64,000 bases of DNA from Caballeronia sp. dw_276 (GTDB taxonomy: Bacteria; Pseudomonadota; Gammaproteobacteria; Burkholderiales; Burkholderiaceae), in contig NZ_JAAVUV010000005.1 of assembly GCF_018449635.1 (NCBI RefSeq), positions 434,001 through 498,000 on the forward strand, in the 5' to 3' direction. The translations under genes and the position numbers were made by a program. The notes under the pieces are model-generated. The model had not been told where the DNA came from, ran no database searches, and saw nothing but the letters and a program-made list of their open reading frames with translations. Below are positions 30,630-38,682 of this stretch, one piece after another (positions within the stretch are counted from its first letter, which is position 1; each line of letters opens with the position of its first letter).

Positions 30630-30699
30630 GAATCGCTCCTTGGGCGGGATTTGCTTGGGGACAGGTCAGCGAATCGTAGCCCGGAGCGGCGTGCGCGTC

Positions 30700-30715
30700 T
30701 TGCGTGAACGCGACA
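30700..30715 (-). promoter_or_regulatory. Candidate ArgR half-site upstream of astC
   Basis: On the minus strand this reads TGTCGC-N8-AA, an exact match to the half-site consensus I recall for Pseudomonas ArgR, the AraC-type arginine regulator. It starts 71-86 bp before the astC start codon. A second half-site at the expected 21-bp step is not convincing: only the AA is kept upstream. The regulator encoded next door is of the same type as Pseudomonas ArgR. Confidence 0.5.
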
Positions 30716-30743
30716 CGTTTTTCATGGACAAATCAGCGCCCGG

Positions 30744-31724
30744 TCAGCGGGAGTTTCGCTCGATCCAGTTGCGTCGCTCCTCCCGGGGCGTGACGCCAAA
30801 CCTTTCGCGATATGCATTCGAAAAATGCGCCGCCGATGCAAATCCGCAAGCCAGGCTGATCTGCACCACCGACTGGCTGCTTCTCTGCAATTGCGTGCGC
30901 GCCTTGACGAGCCGGAGATTGAGGTAATACTTCGCCGGCATTGCGCCGAGATATTGTTTGAACAACCGCTCCAGTTGTCGCCGCGAAATGCCGGTGAGCG
31001 CCGCGATTTCGTCGCTGGCAAGCGGTTCTTCTATATTTGCTTCCATCAATTGCAGCGCGTCATTCAAACGTGGATGACGCTCGCCCGGGGCAGTCACGTA
31101 AGGAATGCGCTGGCGTTCATCGCCGGAACGCAATGCACTCATGCCAAGCGCGTCCGCAATCCGCTCGGCGAGATTGCGGTTGGTTTGCCGCGCGATCATT
31201 GCAAGCATGAAATCGGCGGTGGGCTGGCCTCCACAACACGTAGCACGGTCGCGATCGGTTTCGAAAATCTGCTGCGAAACAATGCAACTTTCGAATTGTT
31301 CGGTGAATTGCTGCGCAATGTCCCAGTTCACCGCTGCACGATAACCATCGAGCAATCCCGCCAATGCCAGCCACCATACGCCATGGTGAATTCCGCTGAC
31401 TAGCCGAGTATTCGACGCAACCCGAGTCAGCGCTTGAAGAAACGCGCGTTGTCCGCCGAGTGGCTGAAAACCTTCGCTCAGCACGATCAGCCAGTCACAT
31501 TCAATTTCGGCACTGAACCCAGCCTGAATTTTCAACGTTGCGCCACCGCCGAGCGTGATATCGCGCCCATCGTGCGACACGACCTGCCACGCGTACAGCG
31601 CATTGCCATCGATTTCATTTGCGAGCCGCAACGTATCGATGACCGGCCCCACGCCGCTCATCGAACATGGGGCGATCACCGCGATGACCACACGCAACGG
31701 TTGCGGCCCGACTCCAGCCGGCAC
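30744..31724 (-). CDS. AraC-family regulator with DJ-1/PfpI N-domain, ArgR-like
   Basis: A 326-residue GlxA-type regulator: residues about 10-170 form a DJ-1/PfpI-like effector domain, residues about 215-326 are an AraC helix-turn-helix domain with SRRQLERLFKQYLGAMPAKY and the second helix pair ISLACGFASAAHFSNAYRER. Pseudomonas ArgR, which activates the aru (AST) operon with arginine, has this architecture and the same gene order. It should do the same here. The start is a GTG at 31724, 1 bp from the hisP stop; no strong ribosome binding site, so translation may depend on the upstream gene. Confidence 0.87.
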   Translation of the reverse strand: MPAGVGPQPLRVVIAVIAPCSMSGVGPVIDTLRLANEIDGNALYAWQVVSHDGRDITLGGGATLKIQAGFSAEIECDWLIVLSEGFQPLGGQRAFLQALTRVASNTRLVSGIHHGVWWLALAGLLDGYRAAVNWDIAQQFTEQFESCIVSQQIFETDRDRATCCGGQPTADFMLAMIARQTNRNLAERIADALGMSALRSGDERQRIPYVTAPGERHPRLNDALQLMEANIEEPLASDEIAALTGISRRQLERLFKQYLGAMPAKYYLNLRLVKARTQLQRSSQSVVQISLACGFASAAHFSNAYRERFGVTPREERRNWIERNSR

Positions 31725-31725
31725 G

Positions 31726-32541
31726 TTACTTGAGGCTGCCGGACAGGAATTGGCGCAGCCGTTCGCTGTTCGGCCGGCTCAGGACCTCGGCGGGCGCGCC
31801 CTCTTCTTCCGTGCGTCCCTGATGCAGAAACATCACATGATTCGATACATTGCGAGCAAAGCCCATCTCGTGCGTGACGACGATCATCGTGCGGCCTTCT
31901 TCCGCCAGCTTTTGCATCACTTTCAGCACCTCGCCGACGAGTTCCGGATCGAGTGCGGACGTGGGTTCATCGAAGAGCATCACGTCCGGGTGCATGGCAA
32001 GCGCGCGCGCAATTGCCACGCGCTGCTGCTGGCCGCCCGACAAGTGCGACGGATATTGCTTCTCGACCTTCGGCGCGAGGCCGACCTTCTCGAGACATTC
32101 GCGCGCCCGTTCGCTCGCTTCTTTCTTCGATAAACCCAGCACATGCATGGGCGCTTCCATGACGTTTTCAATCGATGTCATGTGCGCCCACAAGTTGAAA
32201 TGCTGGAACACCATCGCGAGTTTGGTGCGCACGCGCTGGAGCTGCTTGTGGTCCGCGACTTCGAGGTTGCCGCGATTATCGGTTTTCGTGCGCACCGGTT
32301 CGCCATCGACGATGATGTCGCCGGCGTTCGGCCGCTCGAGGAAATTGATGCATCGCAGGAAGGTACTTTTGCCCGAGCCGCTCGACCCGATGATGCTGAT
32401 CACGTCGCCGGCGTTGGCGGCGAGGGAAACACCCTTGAGCACTTCGTTATCGCCGAAACGCTTGTGGATGTCGCGGGCGACGAGTTTGACCGCGGCGTTC
32501 TTCGCGGCGGCCGATGCTGCGGTTTGTGCGGAAGTGTCCAA
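31726..32541 (-). CDS. HisP/AotP-type amino-acid ABC transporter ATPase (orphan)
   Basis: A 271-residue ATPase of the polar amino-acid uptake family. Walker [10 protein letters not shown] is at 52-60, the signature LSGGQQQR and Walker [13 protein letters not shown] follow, so it should be active. Similarity to HisP/AotP and location beside an ArgR-like regulator suggest arginine/ornithine/histidine uptake. No permease or binding-protein gene is next to it. The start is a TTG at 32541 with GGGGAG six bases upstream; an ATG five bases further upstream is out of frame. An Ala-rich 15-residue leader precedes the ABC fold. Confidence 0.88.
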   Translation of the reverse strand: MDTSAQTAASAAAKNAAVKLVARDIHKRFGDNEVLKGVSLAANAGDVISIIGSSGSGKSTFLRCINFLERPNAGDIIVDGEPVRTKTDNRGNLEVADHKQLQRVRTKLAMVFQHFNLWAHMTSIENVMEAPMHVLGLSKKEASERARECLEKVGLAPKVEKQYPSHLSGGQQQRVAIARALAMHPDVMLFDEPTSALDPELVGEVLKVMQKLAEEGRTMIVVTHEMGFARNVSNHVMFLHQGRTEEEGAPAEVLSRPNSERLRQFLSGSLK

Positions 32542-32679
32542 CGCATTCTCCCCGGAGGATGAGTCTGAAGGGTCCGATCGATTCGATCATGGCTGCGGAT
32601 TCTACCGAAACCGGCCGCCGCACCGGCATTGGGGCAAACGCCCTCGCTGTCCACGCAGCCGAAATGCAGCGAGAATTCG

Positions 32680-33105
32680 TCAGTCTTTATCAGGCTCGGC
32701 GGGAAGTACGGCGCGCACTTGCTGCGCCACACGGCCGTTGGCGAGCGCGATCTCCGGGCTCGCTTGGAGCATCGGCAGATAGTGAACGTCGAAGGCGGCG
32801 TTGCGATCTTTGGCCCCGAACATCGATGCCACCGCGTGCGCCATGTCAATGCGTCCATCGGGCGTGGCGTCCGGGTCGTCAATCACGTCGTCGAGCGCCG
32901 CGATCAGCGTCGAGAGCGGCCCGAGCCATTTGAACGCGCTGCCGTTGATCACGATCTGCAGGAACTCGGCGGGCGATACCGCGCCGAACTCGGCTTCGTG
33001 CCGGGCGCGCAATTCATCGAGAAGACTGCGGTGCAGCGCCAGTAGCGGATGGCGCACATCCTTTAGGAAAGCAGTCGCAACGGCGTCGGTCATTCTGGCG
33101 GTCAT
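32680..33105 (-). CDS. Conserved-looking hypothetical protein, 141 residues
   Basis: Not recognised. A soluble, mostly helical protein; residues about 10-35 (VRHPLLALHRSLLDELRARH) look like an amphipathic helix, and the middle holds FLQIVINGSAFKWLGPLSTL. No metal or catalytic motif was seen, no signal peptide or membrane helix. Starts with either of two ATGs (33105 or four codons later at 33093). It is followed after 138 bp by hisP on the same strand and preceded after 36 bp by the EAL gene. Codon use is like its neighbours, so it is likely a real gene. Confidence 0.7.
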   Translation of the reverse strand: MTARMTDAVATAFLKDVRHPLLALHRSLLDELRARHEAEFGAVSPAEFLQIVINGSAFKWLGPLSTLIAALDDVIDDPDATPDGRIDMAHAVASMFGAKDRNAAFDVHYLPMLQASPEIALANGRVAQQVRAVLPAEPDKD

Positions 33106-33141
33106 GGGCGGGTTCCGAAATATAAGTTCGATGCCCGAAGC

Positions 33142-34032
33142 CTACACCGTCGCCAGTGTCCGCCCTGCATAGCGAATAAAATCCGGCGCGGAAAGCGGTT
33201 CCGAGAAAAGCCAGCCCTGCCCGAATTGCGCACCGCGCGCGTGCAGGTAACACGCCTGTTCCTCACGCTCGATGCCCTCGGCCACGACCTGCACGCCGAG
33301 CGTTTGCGCCATATCCACGATATGCGACGCCACGCTGCTGGACGCCGCGTCCTGACCGACGGTATCGACGAAAGACTTGTCGATCTTCAGCGCATCGACC
33401 TGGAAATTCTGCAAGTGCGAAAGACTCGAATACCCCGTTCCGAAGTCATCGATATAAACCGGATGTCCGGCATCGCGAAACGCCTGGATGACTTCCTTCG
33501 CGGCATCGGCGTCGAGGAAACAACGCTCGGTGGCCTCGATCCGGATCTGTTGCGGCGAAATGCCCGCCTCGGCCAGCGCCGGGGTCAGACGATCGAGAAA
33601 GCGCCGCGTGACGAGGTCGGGCGCGCTCAGGTTGATCGATACATACATCTCGCTGTACCGCTGCAAGAACTCGCCAAGTTCGAACAAGATGGTATCGAAC
33701 ACCTGGTCGGTGATCGCCTGGATCAGCCCGCGATTTTCAGCCAGCGGAATGAAGTGATCGGGACGCACGATGCGGTTGTTCTGCTTCCACCTGACGAGCG
33801 CTTCGGCACCGATGCATTGCCGCGTGTCGAGATCGACGATCGGCTGATACGCGACGATGAACTGATGGCGGCGCACGGCGTCGCTGAGCTGCCCGAGCGG
33901 CGAGAGGCGCCGGACCATCAAGAGGCCGAGCCATGCGGAAACAGCGAGGCCGCCCGCGAGTCCCGCGAACAGCCAGTTCCAGGGACGAGCGCGCGAACGG
34001 GCGGTGCCGGCGAAATTGAAGGTGTTCATCAT
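33142..34032 (-). CDS. Short membrane-anchored EAL-domain c-di-GMP phosphodiesterase
   Basis: A 296-residue protein: one membrane helix (about 20-40), a basic linker RRLSPLGQLSDAVRRHQF, then a full EAL domain (about 55-290). Catalytic motifs are intact: GAEALVRW, the metal-binding NLS and IEATE, YIDDFGTGYSSL, LKIDKSF and AEGIE, so it should hydrolyse c-di-GMP at the inner membrane. The linker resembles that after the second membrane helix in CSS-motif EAL proteins (about 520 residues), but the periplasmic sensor and first helix are missing. Starts at a double ATG (34032/34029). Confidence 0.9.
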   Translation of the reverse strand: MMNTFNFAGTARSRARPWNWLFAGLAGGLAVSAWLGLLMVRRLSPLGQLSDAVRRHQFIVAYQPIVDLDTRQCIGAEALVRWKQNNRIVRPDHFIPLAENRGLIQAITDQVFDTILFELGEFLQRYSEMYVSINLSAPDLVTRRFLDRLTPALAEAGISPQQIRIEATERCFLDADAAKEVIQAFRDAGHPVYIDDFGTGYSSLSHLQNFQVDALKIDKSFVDTVGQDAASSSVASHIVDMAQTLGVQVVAEGIEREEQACYLHARGAQFGQGWLFSEPLSAPDFIRYAGRTLATV

Positions 34033-34417
34033 GCGTGAGTCTTCATGTCCGTCATGCCTCTTGTGTGCCTCTTATGGTTTTCGACGCAAGTTACGCCGCG
34101 TGATTCTTATTGGCATTGCCGGATGAAACAGTTTTGTTCACTGTGCACGGGCGCGACATGCTGGTCTCATCTGGCGCTCCTGTGGCACGTCCGCGCGCAC
34201 CCAAGCGACCCAGTGTAGCGGTCGCGCATGCATCGCTTCAATGCTTCCGCGCTGACGAAATGCCCCCATTGGTGGGCTGGCGCACGCCGGTTCGATACTT
34301 TTGCGGCACATGTGTGCAGGCGTCTGGCAAATGGCGGATAAGGCCGGGAGTCGTGAGAAAATCAGGCACGCTTTGAATCTTTCCCACTTCGTCACGCTCG
34401 ACTCAAGGAGGCACTCA
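34033..34417. other. 385-bp intergenic region, EAL gene / GNAT
   Basis: Divergent promoter region with no gene that I can support. Short open frames exist on both strands but show no family resemblance and no ribosome binding site. No remnant of a CSS sensor domain was recognised on the minus strand upstream of the EAL gene. A strong AAGGAGG at 34405-34411 belongs to the GNAT gene. Confidence 0.6.
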
Positions 34418-34969
34418 ATGGCACTGGACGATGCCCGCGCATTCACCATCCGCGACGCAGCTGCGGCCGACTTCGACGCGATCGCGCGCATCTACGCGCA
34501 TTACGTGCTGCATGCGCTTGCCACGTTCGAGGAAACGCCGCCCAATGCAGATGAGATGCGTGCGCGGCATGCATCGATCACGAGTGCGGGCTTGCCCTAT
34601 CTGGTGGCGCAACAACAGGGTGAAGTGGTCGGTTATGCGTATGCGACGGCGTACCGGCCGCGCTCGGGCTACCGGCATACCATCGAGGATTCGGTTTACA
34701 TCGCCGATGGTCACAGTGGCCGCGGACTTGGTCTCGCGCTCATGACTGCCCTGATCGAGCGATGCGAAGCCGGCCCGTGGCGGCAGATGGTTGCGGTGGT
34801 GGCCATGGCCGGCAGCGGCAACCCGGGCTCGATCGCGCTGCACGAGCGGCTAGGCTTTGAACATGTCGGCGTACTGCGCAAGGCCGGCTACAAACACGGC
34901 CAATGGGTCGATACCGTGCTCATGCAGCGTCCGTTGGGCGAAGACAAACCCTTGCTTCCCCCAAGATAA
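34418..34969 (+). CDS. GNAT acetyltransferase, phosphinothricin-acetyltransferase type
   Basis: A 183-residue N-acetyltransferase. The family N-terminal pattern IRDAAAADFDAIARIYAHYV and TFEETPP, the acetyl-CoA loop ADGHSGRGLGLALM (R/Q-x-x-G-x-G/A type) and the C-terminal HERLGFEHVGVLRKAGYKHG match the Pat/Bar and methionine-sulfoximine acetyltransferase group. In most bacteria these act on amino-acid-like amines rather than on a herbicide, so the true substrate is open. The ATG at 34418 has the ribosome binding site AAGGAGG; the open frame upstream is ignored for that reason. Confidence 0.88.
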   Translation: MALDDARAFTIRDAAAADFDAIARIYAHYVLHALATFEETPPNADEMRARHASITSAGLPYLVAQQQGEVVGYAYATAYRPRSGYRHTIEDSVYIADGHSGRGLGLALMTALIERCEAGPWRQMVAVVAMAGSGNPGSIALHERLGFEHVGVLRKAGYKHGQWVDTVLMQRPLGEDKPLLPPR

Positions 34970-35032
34970 ACCCGGGATTCGCCGTTCCACACGGCGTCGT
35001 CCGCAATCGCATTTTCCCCGTCAGAGTTTTAT

Positions 35033-35626
35033 TTGCCCACGTACACCCTCGCCGCCGCCGTTACCGCTGAAATCGATATCCGCAAGAGCCGTTTCATTGC
35101 GCTGGCGCTGCCGGTCGCCGATCGCGCGGCCGCAATGGTCGAACTCGATGCGCTGCGCGCCCGGCATCCCGCTGCCACGCACGTTTGCTGGGCGTTGCTG
35201 GCGGGCGGCGAATCGGGCATGTCCGACGACGGCGAGCCCTCCGGCACCGCCGGCCGACCGATCCTCGAAGTCCTGCGCCACCATGAGGTGGACGGCGTGC
35301 TGGCGGCCGTCGTGCGCTACTACGGCGGCGTCAAGCTCGGCGCGGGCGGACTCGTGCGCGCATACACGGACGCCATCGCGACGGCGATGCAGCTCGCCGA
35401 GCGCATCGAACGCGTGGCGCTCGGGCTGCTTGATGTAGAAGTCGATTACGCCGATGAAGCCCGCGTTCGCCGATGGGTCGAACAGGAAGGCCACGCGCTC
35501 GCCGAACCTGCGTACGGCATGACGGTAAGCCTGTCCATACAGATGCCTCTTGCCGTGCTCGATGCCGCCGCCGACGCCATCCGCGACCTGACGCACGGGC
35601 GCGCGGTCATCGCGAAAAAATCGTGA
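35033..35626 (+). CDS. IMPACT/YigZ-family protein
   Basis: A 197-residue protein of the UPF0029/IMPACT family. Residues about 5-115 form the IMPACT domain, with the signatures GEPSGTAGRPIL and VVRYYGGVKLGAGGLVRAY; a C-terminal ferredoxin-like region (about 130-195) is the YigZ type. The function is unknown; related eukaryotic IMPACT affects translation control. The only start consistent with the family N-terminus PTYTLAAAV is a TTG at 35033. It is followed after 8 bp by a ferredoxin gene. Confidence 0.9.
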   Translation: MPTYTLAAAVTAEIDIRKSRFIALALPVADRAAAMVELDALRARHPAATHVCWALLAGGESGMSDDGEPSGTAGRPILEVLRHHEVDGVLAAVVRYYGGVKLGAGGLVRAYTDAIATAMQLAERIERVALGLLDVEVDYADEARVRRWVEQEGHALAEPAYGMTVSLSIQMPLAVLDAAADAIRDLTHGRAVIAKKS

Positions 35627-35634
35627 AAGCCGCC

Positions 35635-35967
35635 ATGATCCCGCGAACGTTCACGATCACCCTTTTGCCGTCGAGCCGCACTTTCCCGTCGAGCGGCGAG
35701 ACGACCATTCTGGAAGCTGCGGCCCTCGCCGGCTTGCGCTTATCGAGTTCCTGTCGCAATGGGACGTGCCGGGCGTGCTTGTGCCAAATGAAAGACGGCA
35801 CGGTGCGCTACAAGATCGAATGGCCAGGTTTGACAGCCGAAGAAAAAGCCGAAGGCTGGATTCTCCCTTGCGTGGCGCTGCCGCTCTCAAATGTAAAAAT
35901 TGAAGCGGATTTCGAGGCAATTCTTCCTGCCGCCGAGGCAAGACCCGGCCGCGGACGCGGTTTCTGA
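35635..35967 (+). CDS. 2Fe-2S ferredoxin-like protein
   Basis: A 110-residue plant-type 2Fe-2S protein. The cluster cysteines are Cys40, Cys45 and Cys48 (CRNGTCRAC, C-x4-C-x2-C) and Cys79 in ILPCV; an additional Cys50 lies just after the third. It acts as an electron carrier, but no partner reductase or oxygenase is nearby. The ATG at 35635 is 8 bp after the YigZ stop, so they share a transcript. The Arg/Gly-rich end (RPGRGRGF) is unusual for small ferredoxins. A 16-bp palindrome follows the stop codon. Confidence 0.88.
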   Translation: MIPRTFTITLLPSSRTFPSSGETTILEAAALAGLRLSSSCRNGTCRACLCQMKDGTVRYKIEWPGLTAEEKAEGWILPCVALPLSNVKIEADFEAILPAAEARPGRGRGF

Positions 35968-35988
35968 GACGGCTGACGAGCAGCTTGC

Positions 35989-36004
35989 GATTACCCGGGT
36001 AATC
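35989..36004. repeat. 16-bp perfect palindrome GATTACCCGGGTAATC
   Basis: Perfect self-complementary sequence 21 bp after the ferredoxin stop and about 100 bp before the rpsU -10. It is followed by CGGGATTGTTGTC, not a U-run, so an operator is more likely than a terminator. Possible target: rpsU promoter control. Confidence 0.5.
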
Positions 36005-36102
36005 CGGGATTGTTGTCTCTTATCAATAACCTACGATGTCGTTCCCGGCCGCCGCGAAGCGTCGGATTGTTGAGGCGCCTGCAATGGAGGCCTCGAAAAG
36101 TG

Positions 36103-36108
36103 TACAAT
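36103..36108 (+). promoter_or_regulatory. Candidate -10 element for rpsU
   Basis: TACAAT preceded by TG, 48 bp upstream of the rpsU start codon. The region 16-18 bp upstream has no good -35 hexamer, as in some extended -10 promoters. Confidence 0.4.
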
Positions 36109-36155
36109 TGCATTTCGTTTAATTTTCTGGCAGGGCCAGAACAACTGAGAACTCA

Positions 36156-36368
36156 ATGACTAAAGTATTGTTGAAAGAGAACGAGCCTTTCGACGTCGCC
36201 ATGCGCCGTTTTCGTCGCACCGTCGAACGTACCGGCCTGATTCAGGAACTGAAGTCGCGTATGGCTTATGAAAAGCCGACCACCGAGCGCAAGCGCAAGA
36301 AAGCTGCTGCCGTTGCTCGTCTGCGCAAGCAAATCCGCCGCGCCCAGTTGCCGAAGAAATTCTATTGA
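36156..36368 (+). CDS. rpsU: 30S ribosomal protein S21
   Basis: A 70-residue, very basic protein identical in layout to bacterial S21: [19 protein letters not shown] at the start, and [20 protein letters not shown] near the end. S21 sits at the 30S platform and helps initiation on structured messages. Burkholderia genomes often carry more than one S21 copy; this is one of them, by inference. It is monocistronic here, with its own promoter; downstream are an imperfect hairpin starting at 36370 and a strong terminator at 36624-36662. Confidence 0.97.
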   Translation: MTKVLLKENEPFDVAMRRFRRTVERTGLIQELKSRMAYEKPTTERKRKKAAAVARLRKQIRRAQLPKKFY

Positions 36369-36669
36369 AGTAGTTGTATGGCTCACGGGCCATGCGAACT
36401 ACGCGTTGCCCTGATGCAATCCGCTCGGGCATCCGCCTGGTGACGAAGCGAAGCGAGTCGCCCTAAAAGTCGCGCATTGGTGGGTTGTGGTTATCGCCTG
36501 CACCGACGGCCGCGCAAATCCAGAAGTTGACAGCCTGCACAATGTGTTCATCGTGCGGGCATTTGGCGTTGGTTCAGCAGATGCATGATACGAAAGCAAC
36601 ACCGATCTCTTGGAGAATGCCGTAAACGCATAAAGCCCGGATAGACCGGGCTTTATGCGTTTGAATCTT
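36369..36669. other. 301-bp intergenic region, rpsU / tRNA-fMet
   Basis: No supported gene. Just after rpsU there is an imperfect hairpin (GTAGTT...ATGGC paired with GCCAT...AACTAC, 36370-36402) without a U-run. The right end contains the strong terminator listed separately. An isolated TTGACA at 36527 has no matching -10. Confidence 0.6.
36624..36662. terminator. Strong bidirectional terminator, rpsU / tRNA-fMet
   Basis: A perfect 17-bp stem (36624-36640 with 36646-36662), GC-rich at the top (AAAGCCCGG / CCGGGCTTT) with a 5-nt loop. It starts 7 bp beyond the 3' end of the tRNA and has A/T-rich flanks on both sides, so it should stop the tRNA transcript and read-through from rpsU. Confidence 0.85.
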
Positions 36670-36746
<77 letters not shown>

Positions 36747-36752
36747 AAAAAG

Positions 36753-36781
36753 ATTATAGCGGGATGGGCATGTGCGGTCAA
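36753..36781 (-). promoter_or_regulatory. Promoter of tRNA-fMet
   Basis: Reading the minus strand: TTGACC (36776-36781), exactly 17 bp, then TATAAT (36753-36758), 6 bp before the tRNA 5' end. A near-consensus sigma-70 promoter. Confidence 0.9.
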
Positions 36782-36824
36782 ACGTATTCGACGAATATTG
36801 CAACTCAATGAAGCGGCGTTGAAT

Positions 36825-38357
36825 CTACCGTGTCGATGCAGGCTTCGGCGCCGGATATGCATCGACACCATTACGCGTGGCTTCGACGCATCGGCGATGC
36901 TCTCTCGACAAGCGCTTAAGCAACGGCAGCAACACAACCGCGACAGCCGCCCCGCCTGCTGCAACCCAGCCGAGCCCAAAGAAGAGCGATGTATAAAGCG
37001 GCAGCGATTGCAGCGGACCGAGATCGCCCGATGGCATGCGCGCCAGGTTGGCAACCACGCTGCCAAGATATTGCGACACGCCGGTTGCGACATAGTAAGC
37101 GCCCATCATGAAACCGCTCATGCGCACAGGTACGTAGTGCGCGATCATCGCGAGGCCCAGGCCCGACACCAGCAATTCCCCGAGCGAATATAGCCCGTAA
37201 CCGCCGACCATGAACCACGATGACACGCGGCCATCGACTGCATATCGGCCGCTGAATGCGAACACGAAAAAGCCCAATGCCACGACCATGAAACCCAGCG
37301 CGTACTTTGCGGCGATCGGCAGATCGATGCCCTTGTTTGCAAGGCGCGTGTAGCCAATTGCGAGGAACGGGCTCAGCAGCATGATCCAGATTGGATTGAG
37401 CGCCTGGAATTGCGCCGCGCTCCACGAGAACAACGTCACGTTGAACAGCGTGAACGATGGATCTACGTTGCGAAGCGCGAACAAAGTGAGTGACGTCGAC
37501 ATCTGCTGATAGAAGATGAAGAACAAGATAACCTGCAACGTCAGGATCAACGCGGCAAGCAAACCCGCGCGTTCGCTGCGGTCGCATTTCAGCAGCATCC
37601 AGCCGAAGATCACGAGAACGGCGGCGCCCGCCGCATACACGCAGATGGCCGCAACATGTTCGTTTTGCAGCACGAACACGGTAGCCACGCCAAGCGCCAC
37701 GGCACCCGCCACGACTGCGGCGAAGTGGCGCCATTGCATGGGTTTGTCGTCGGGGGCGGAGCCAATGCGCGCCACCGTGTTGCGCATGATCGCGAAGTTG
37801 ATCAGGCCCAGCACCATGCCCGCGAAACATACGGCGAACGCGACGTGCCAGCCCCAATGATCCTTGATCCAGGGTGTGGCGAGCATCGACATGGTCGAAC
37901 CGATATTGACCGACATGTAGTAGATGGTGAACGCGCTGTCGAGGCGCGCGTCGTCGCCTTCGTAAATGCGCCGCACGAGGTTCGCCGCGTTCGCCTTGAA
38001 CAGGCCGTTGCCGACCACGATCACGCCGAGCGCCGCATACATATAACCAAGCGATTCGAACGGGATCGCGAGCATCAGGTAACCCGATGCCAGCACGCAT
38101 GCGCCGAAGATCATCGTGCGCCGTGCACCGAGGATCTTGTCGCCAATCCAGCCACCGATGGCCGGCGCCGAGAACACCAGCGCGGTAAATGCGCCCCATG
38201 TGAGGTTGGCATGTTCATCGGTGAAACCAAGCTTGTCGATCATGAACAGAACGAGCAACGCGGCCATGCCGTAATAGCCGAAACGCTCCCACATCTCGAT
38301 CAGGAAAACGGTCGTAAACGAGCGCGTCTGCGACGTGCCGGACGAGTGTGAAGTCAT
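36825..38357 (-). CDS. Proton-dependent oligopeptide transporter (POT family)
   Basis: A 510-residue inner-membrane di/tripeptide-proton symporter. The POT signature E-x-x-E-R-F-x-Y-Y is at Glu21 to Tyr29 in IEMWERFGYYG, and about 14 membrane helices follow, as in DtpA/DtpB. The YEGDDARLDSAFTIYYMSVN segment corresponds to the conserved second POT signature. The start at 38357 leaves a short Ser/Thr-rich leader. Monocistronic; divergent from an SDR gene with 325 bp between, which contains a palindrome resembling an FNR box. Confidence 0.93.
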   Translation of the reverse strand: MTSHSSGTSQTRSFTTVFLIEMWERFGYYGMAALLVLFMIDKLGFTDEHANLTWGAFTALVFSAPAIGGWIGDKILGARRTMIFGACVLASGYLMLAIPFESLGYMYAALGVIVVGNGLFKANAANLVRRIYEGDDARLDSAFTIYYMSVNIGSTMSMLATPWIKDHWGWHVAFAVCFAGMVLGLINFAIMRNTVARIGSAPDDKPMQWRHFAAVVAGAVALGVATVFVLQNEHVAAICVYAAGAAVLVIFGWMLLKCDRSERAGLLAALILTLQVILFFIFYQQMSTSLTLFALRNVDPSFTLFNVTLFSWSAAQFQALNPIWIMLLSPFLAIGYTRLANKGIDLPIAAKYALGFMVVALGFFVFAFSGRYAVDGRVSSWFMVGGYGLYSLGELLVSGLGLAMIAHYVPVRMSGFMMGAYYVATGVSQYLGSVVANLARMPSGDLGPLQSLPLYTSLFFGLGWVAAGGAAVAVVLLPLLKRLSREHRRCVEATRNGVDAYPAPKPASTR

Positions 38358-38682
38358 GGTAAATCTCGATTAAGGTTTAATACCGCTACGTGTGGACTGA
38401 AAACTAAAGGGCATGTTTCAACCGGACTCGTTAATGCAGGAGTCCGACATATGACGAGCGGCGATTATCCCAGTGCGATCGGTAAATGTGTCGCAAAGCC
38501 TTGCACATACAGCGTTCAACTTTTTGAGACGACGACTGAAATGCAATTCGATTGACCATCGTCAATATGTCGTGCAGTCGGAAGGCGTCGTTGCACTGTT
38601 TTGCCAAATGGCGTGAGCGCTGTTGAGGTTTAAAACTCGTGATAACTTTCTTGTTCGACTTCATTCACTGGACTGCAATCAC
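38358..38682. promoter_or_regulatory. 325-bp divergent intergenic region, POT transporter / SDR
   Basis: No supported gene. It carries the inverted repeat TTGAC-CATC-GTCAA (38552-38565), which has the spacing and outline of an FNR/Anr-type site (TTGAT-N4-ATCAA) with the same deviation in both halves. It lies 118 bp from the SDR start and 195 bp from the transporter start. No sigma-70 pair stands out. Confidence 0.45.

Noticed and set aside
34110..34491. Short open frames on both strands upstream of the GNAT gene
   Set aside because: No family resemblance or ribosome binding site, and the strong AAGGAGG clearly serves the ATG at 34418.
36527..36555. TTGACA downstream of rpsU as a promoter
   Set aside because: No acceptable -10 at 16-18 bp and no gene or RNA feature follows on that strand before the tRNA terminator.
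36916..38199. A 427-codon second minus-strand frame within the peptide transporter gene
   Set aside because: Same strand, shifted frame; Arg-rich with no membrane helices, whereas the other frame has the POT signatures.
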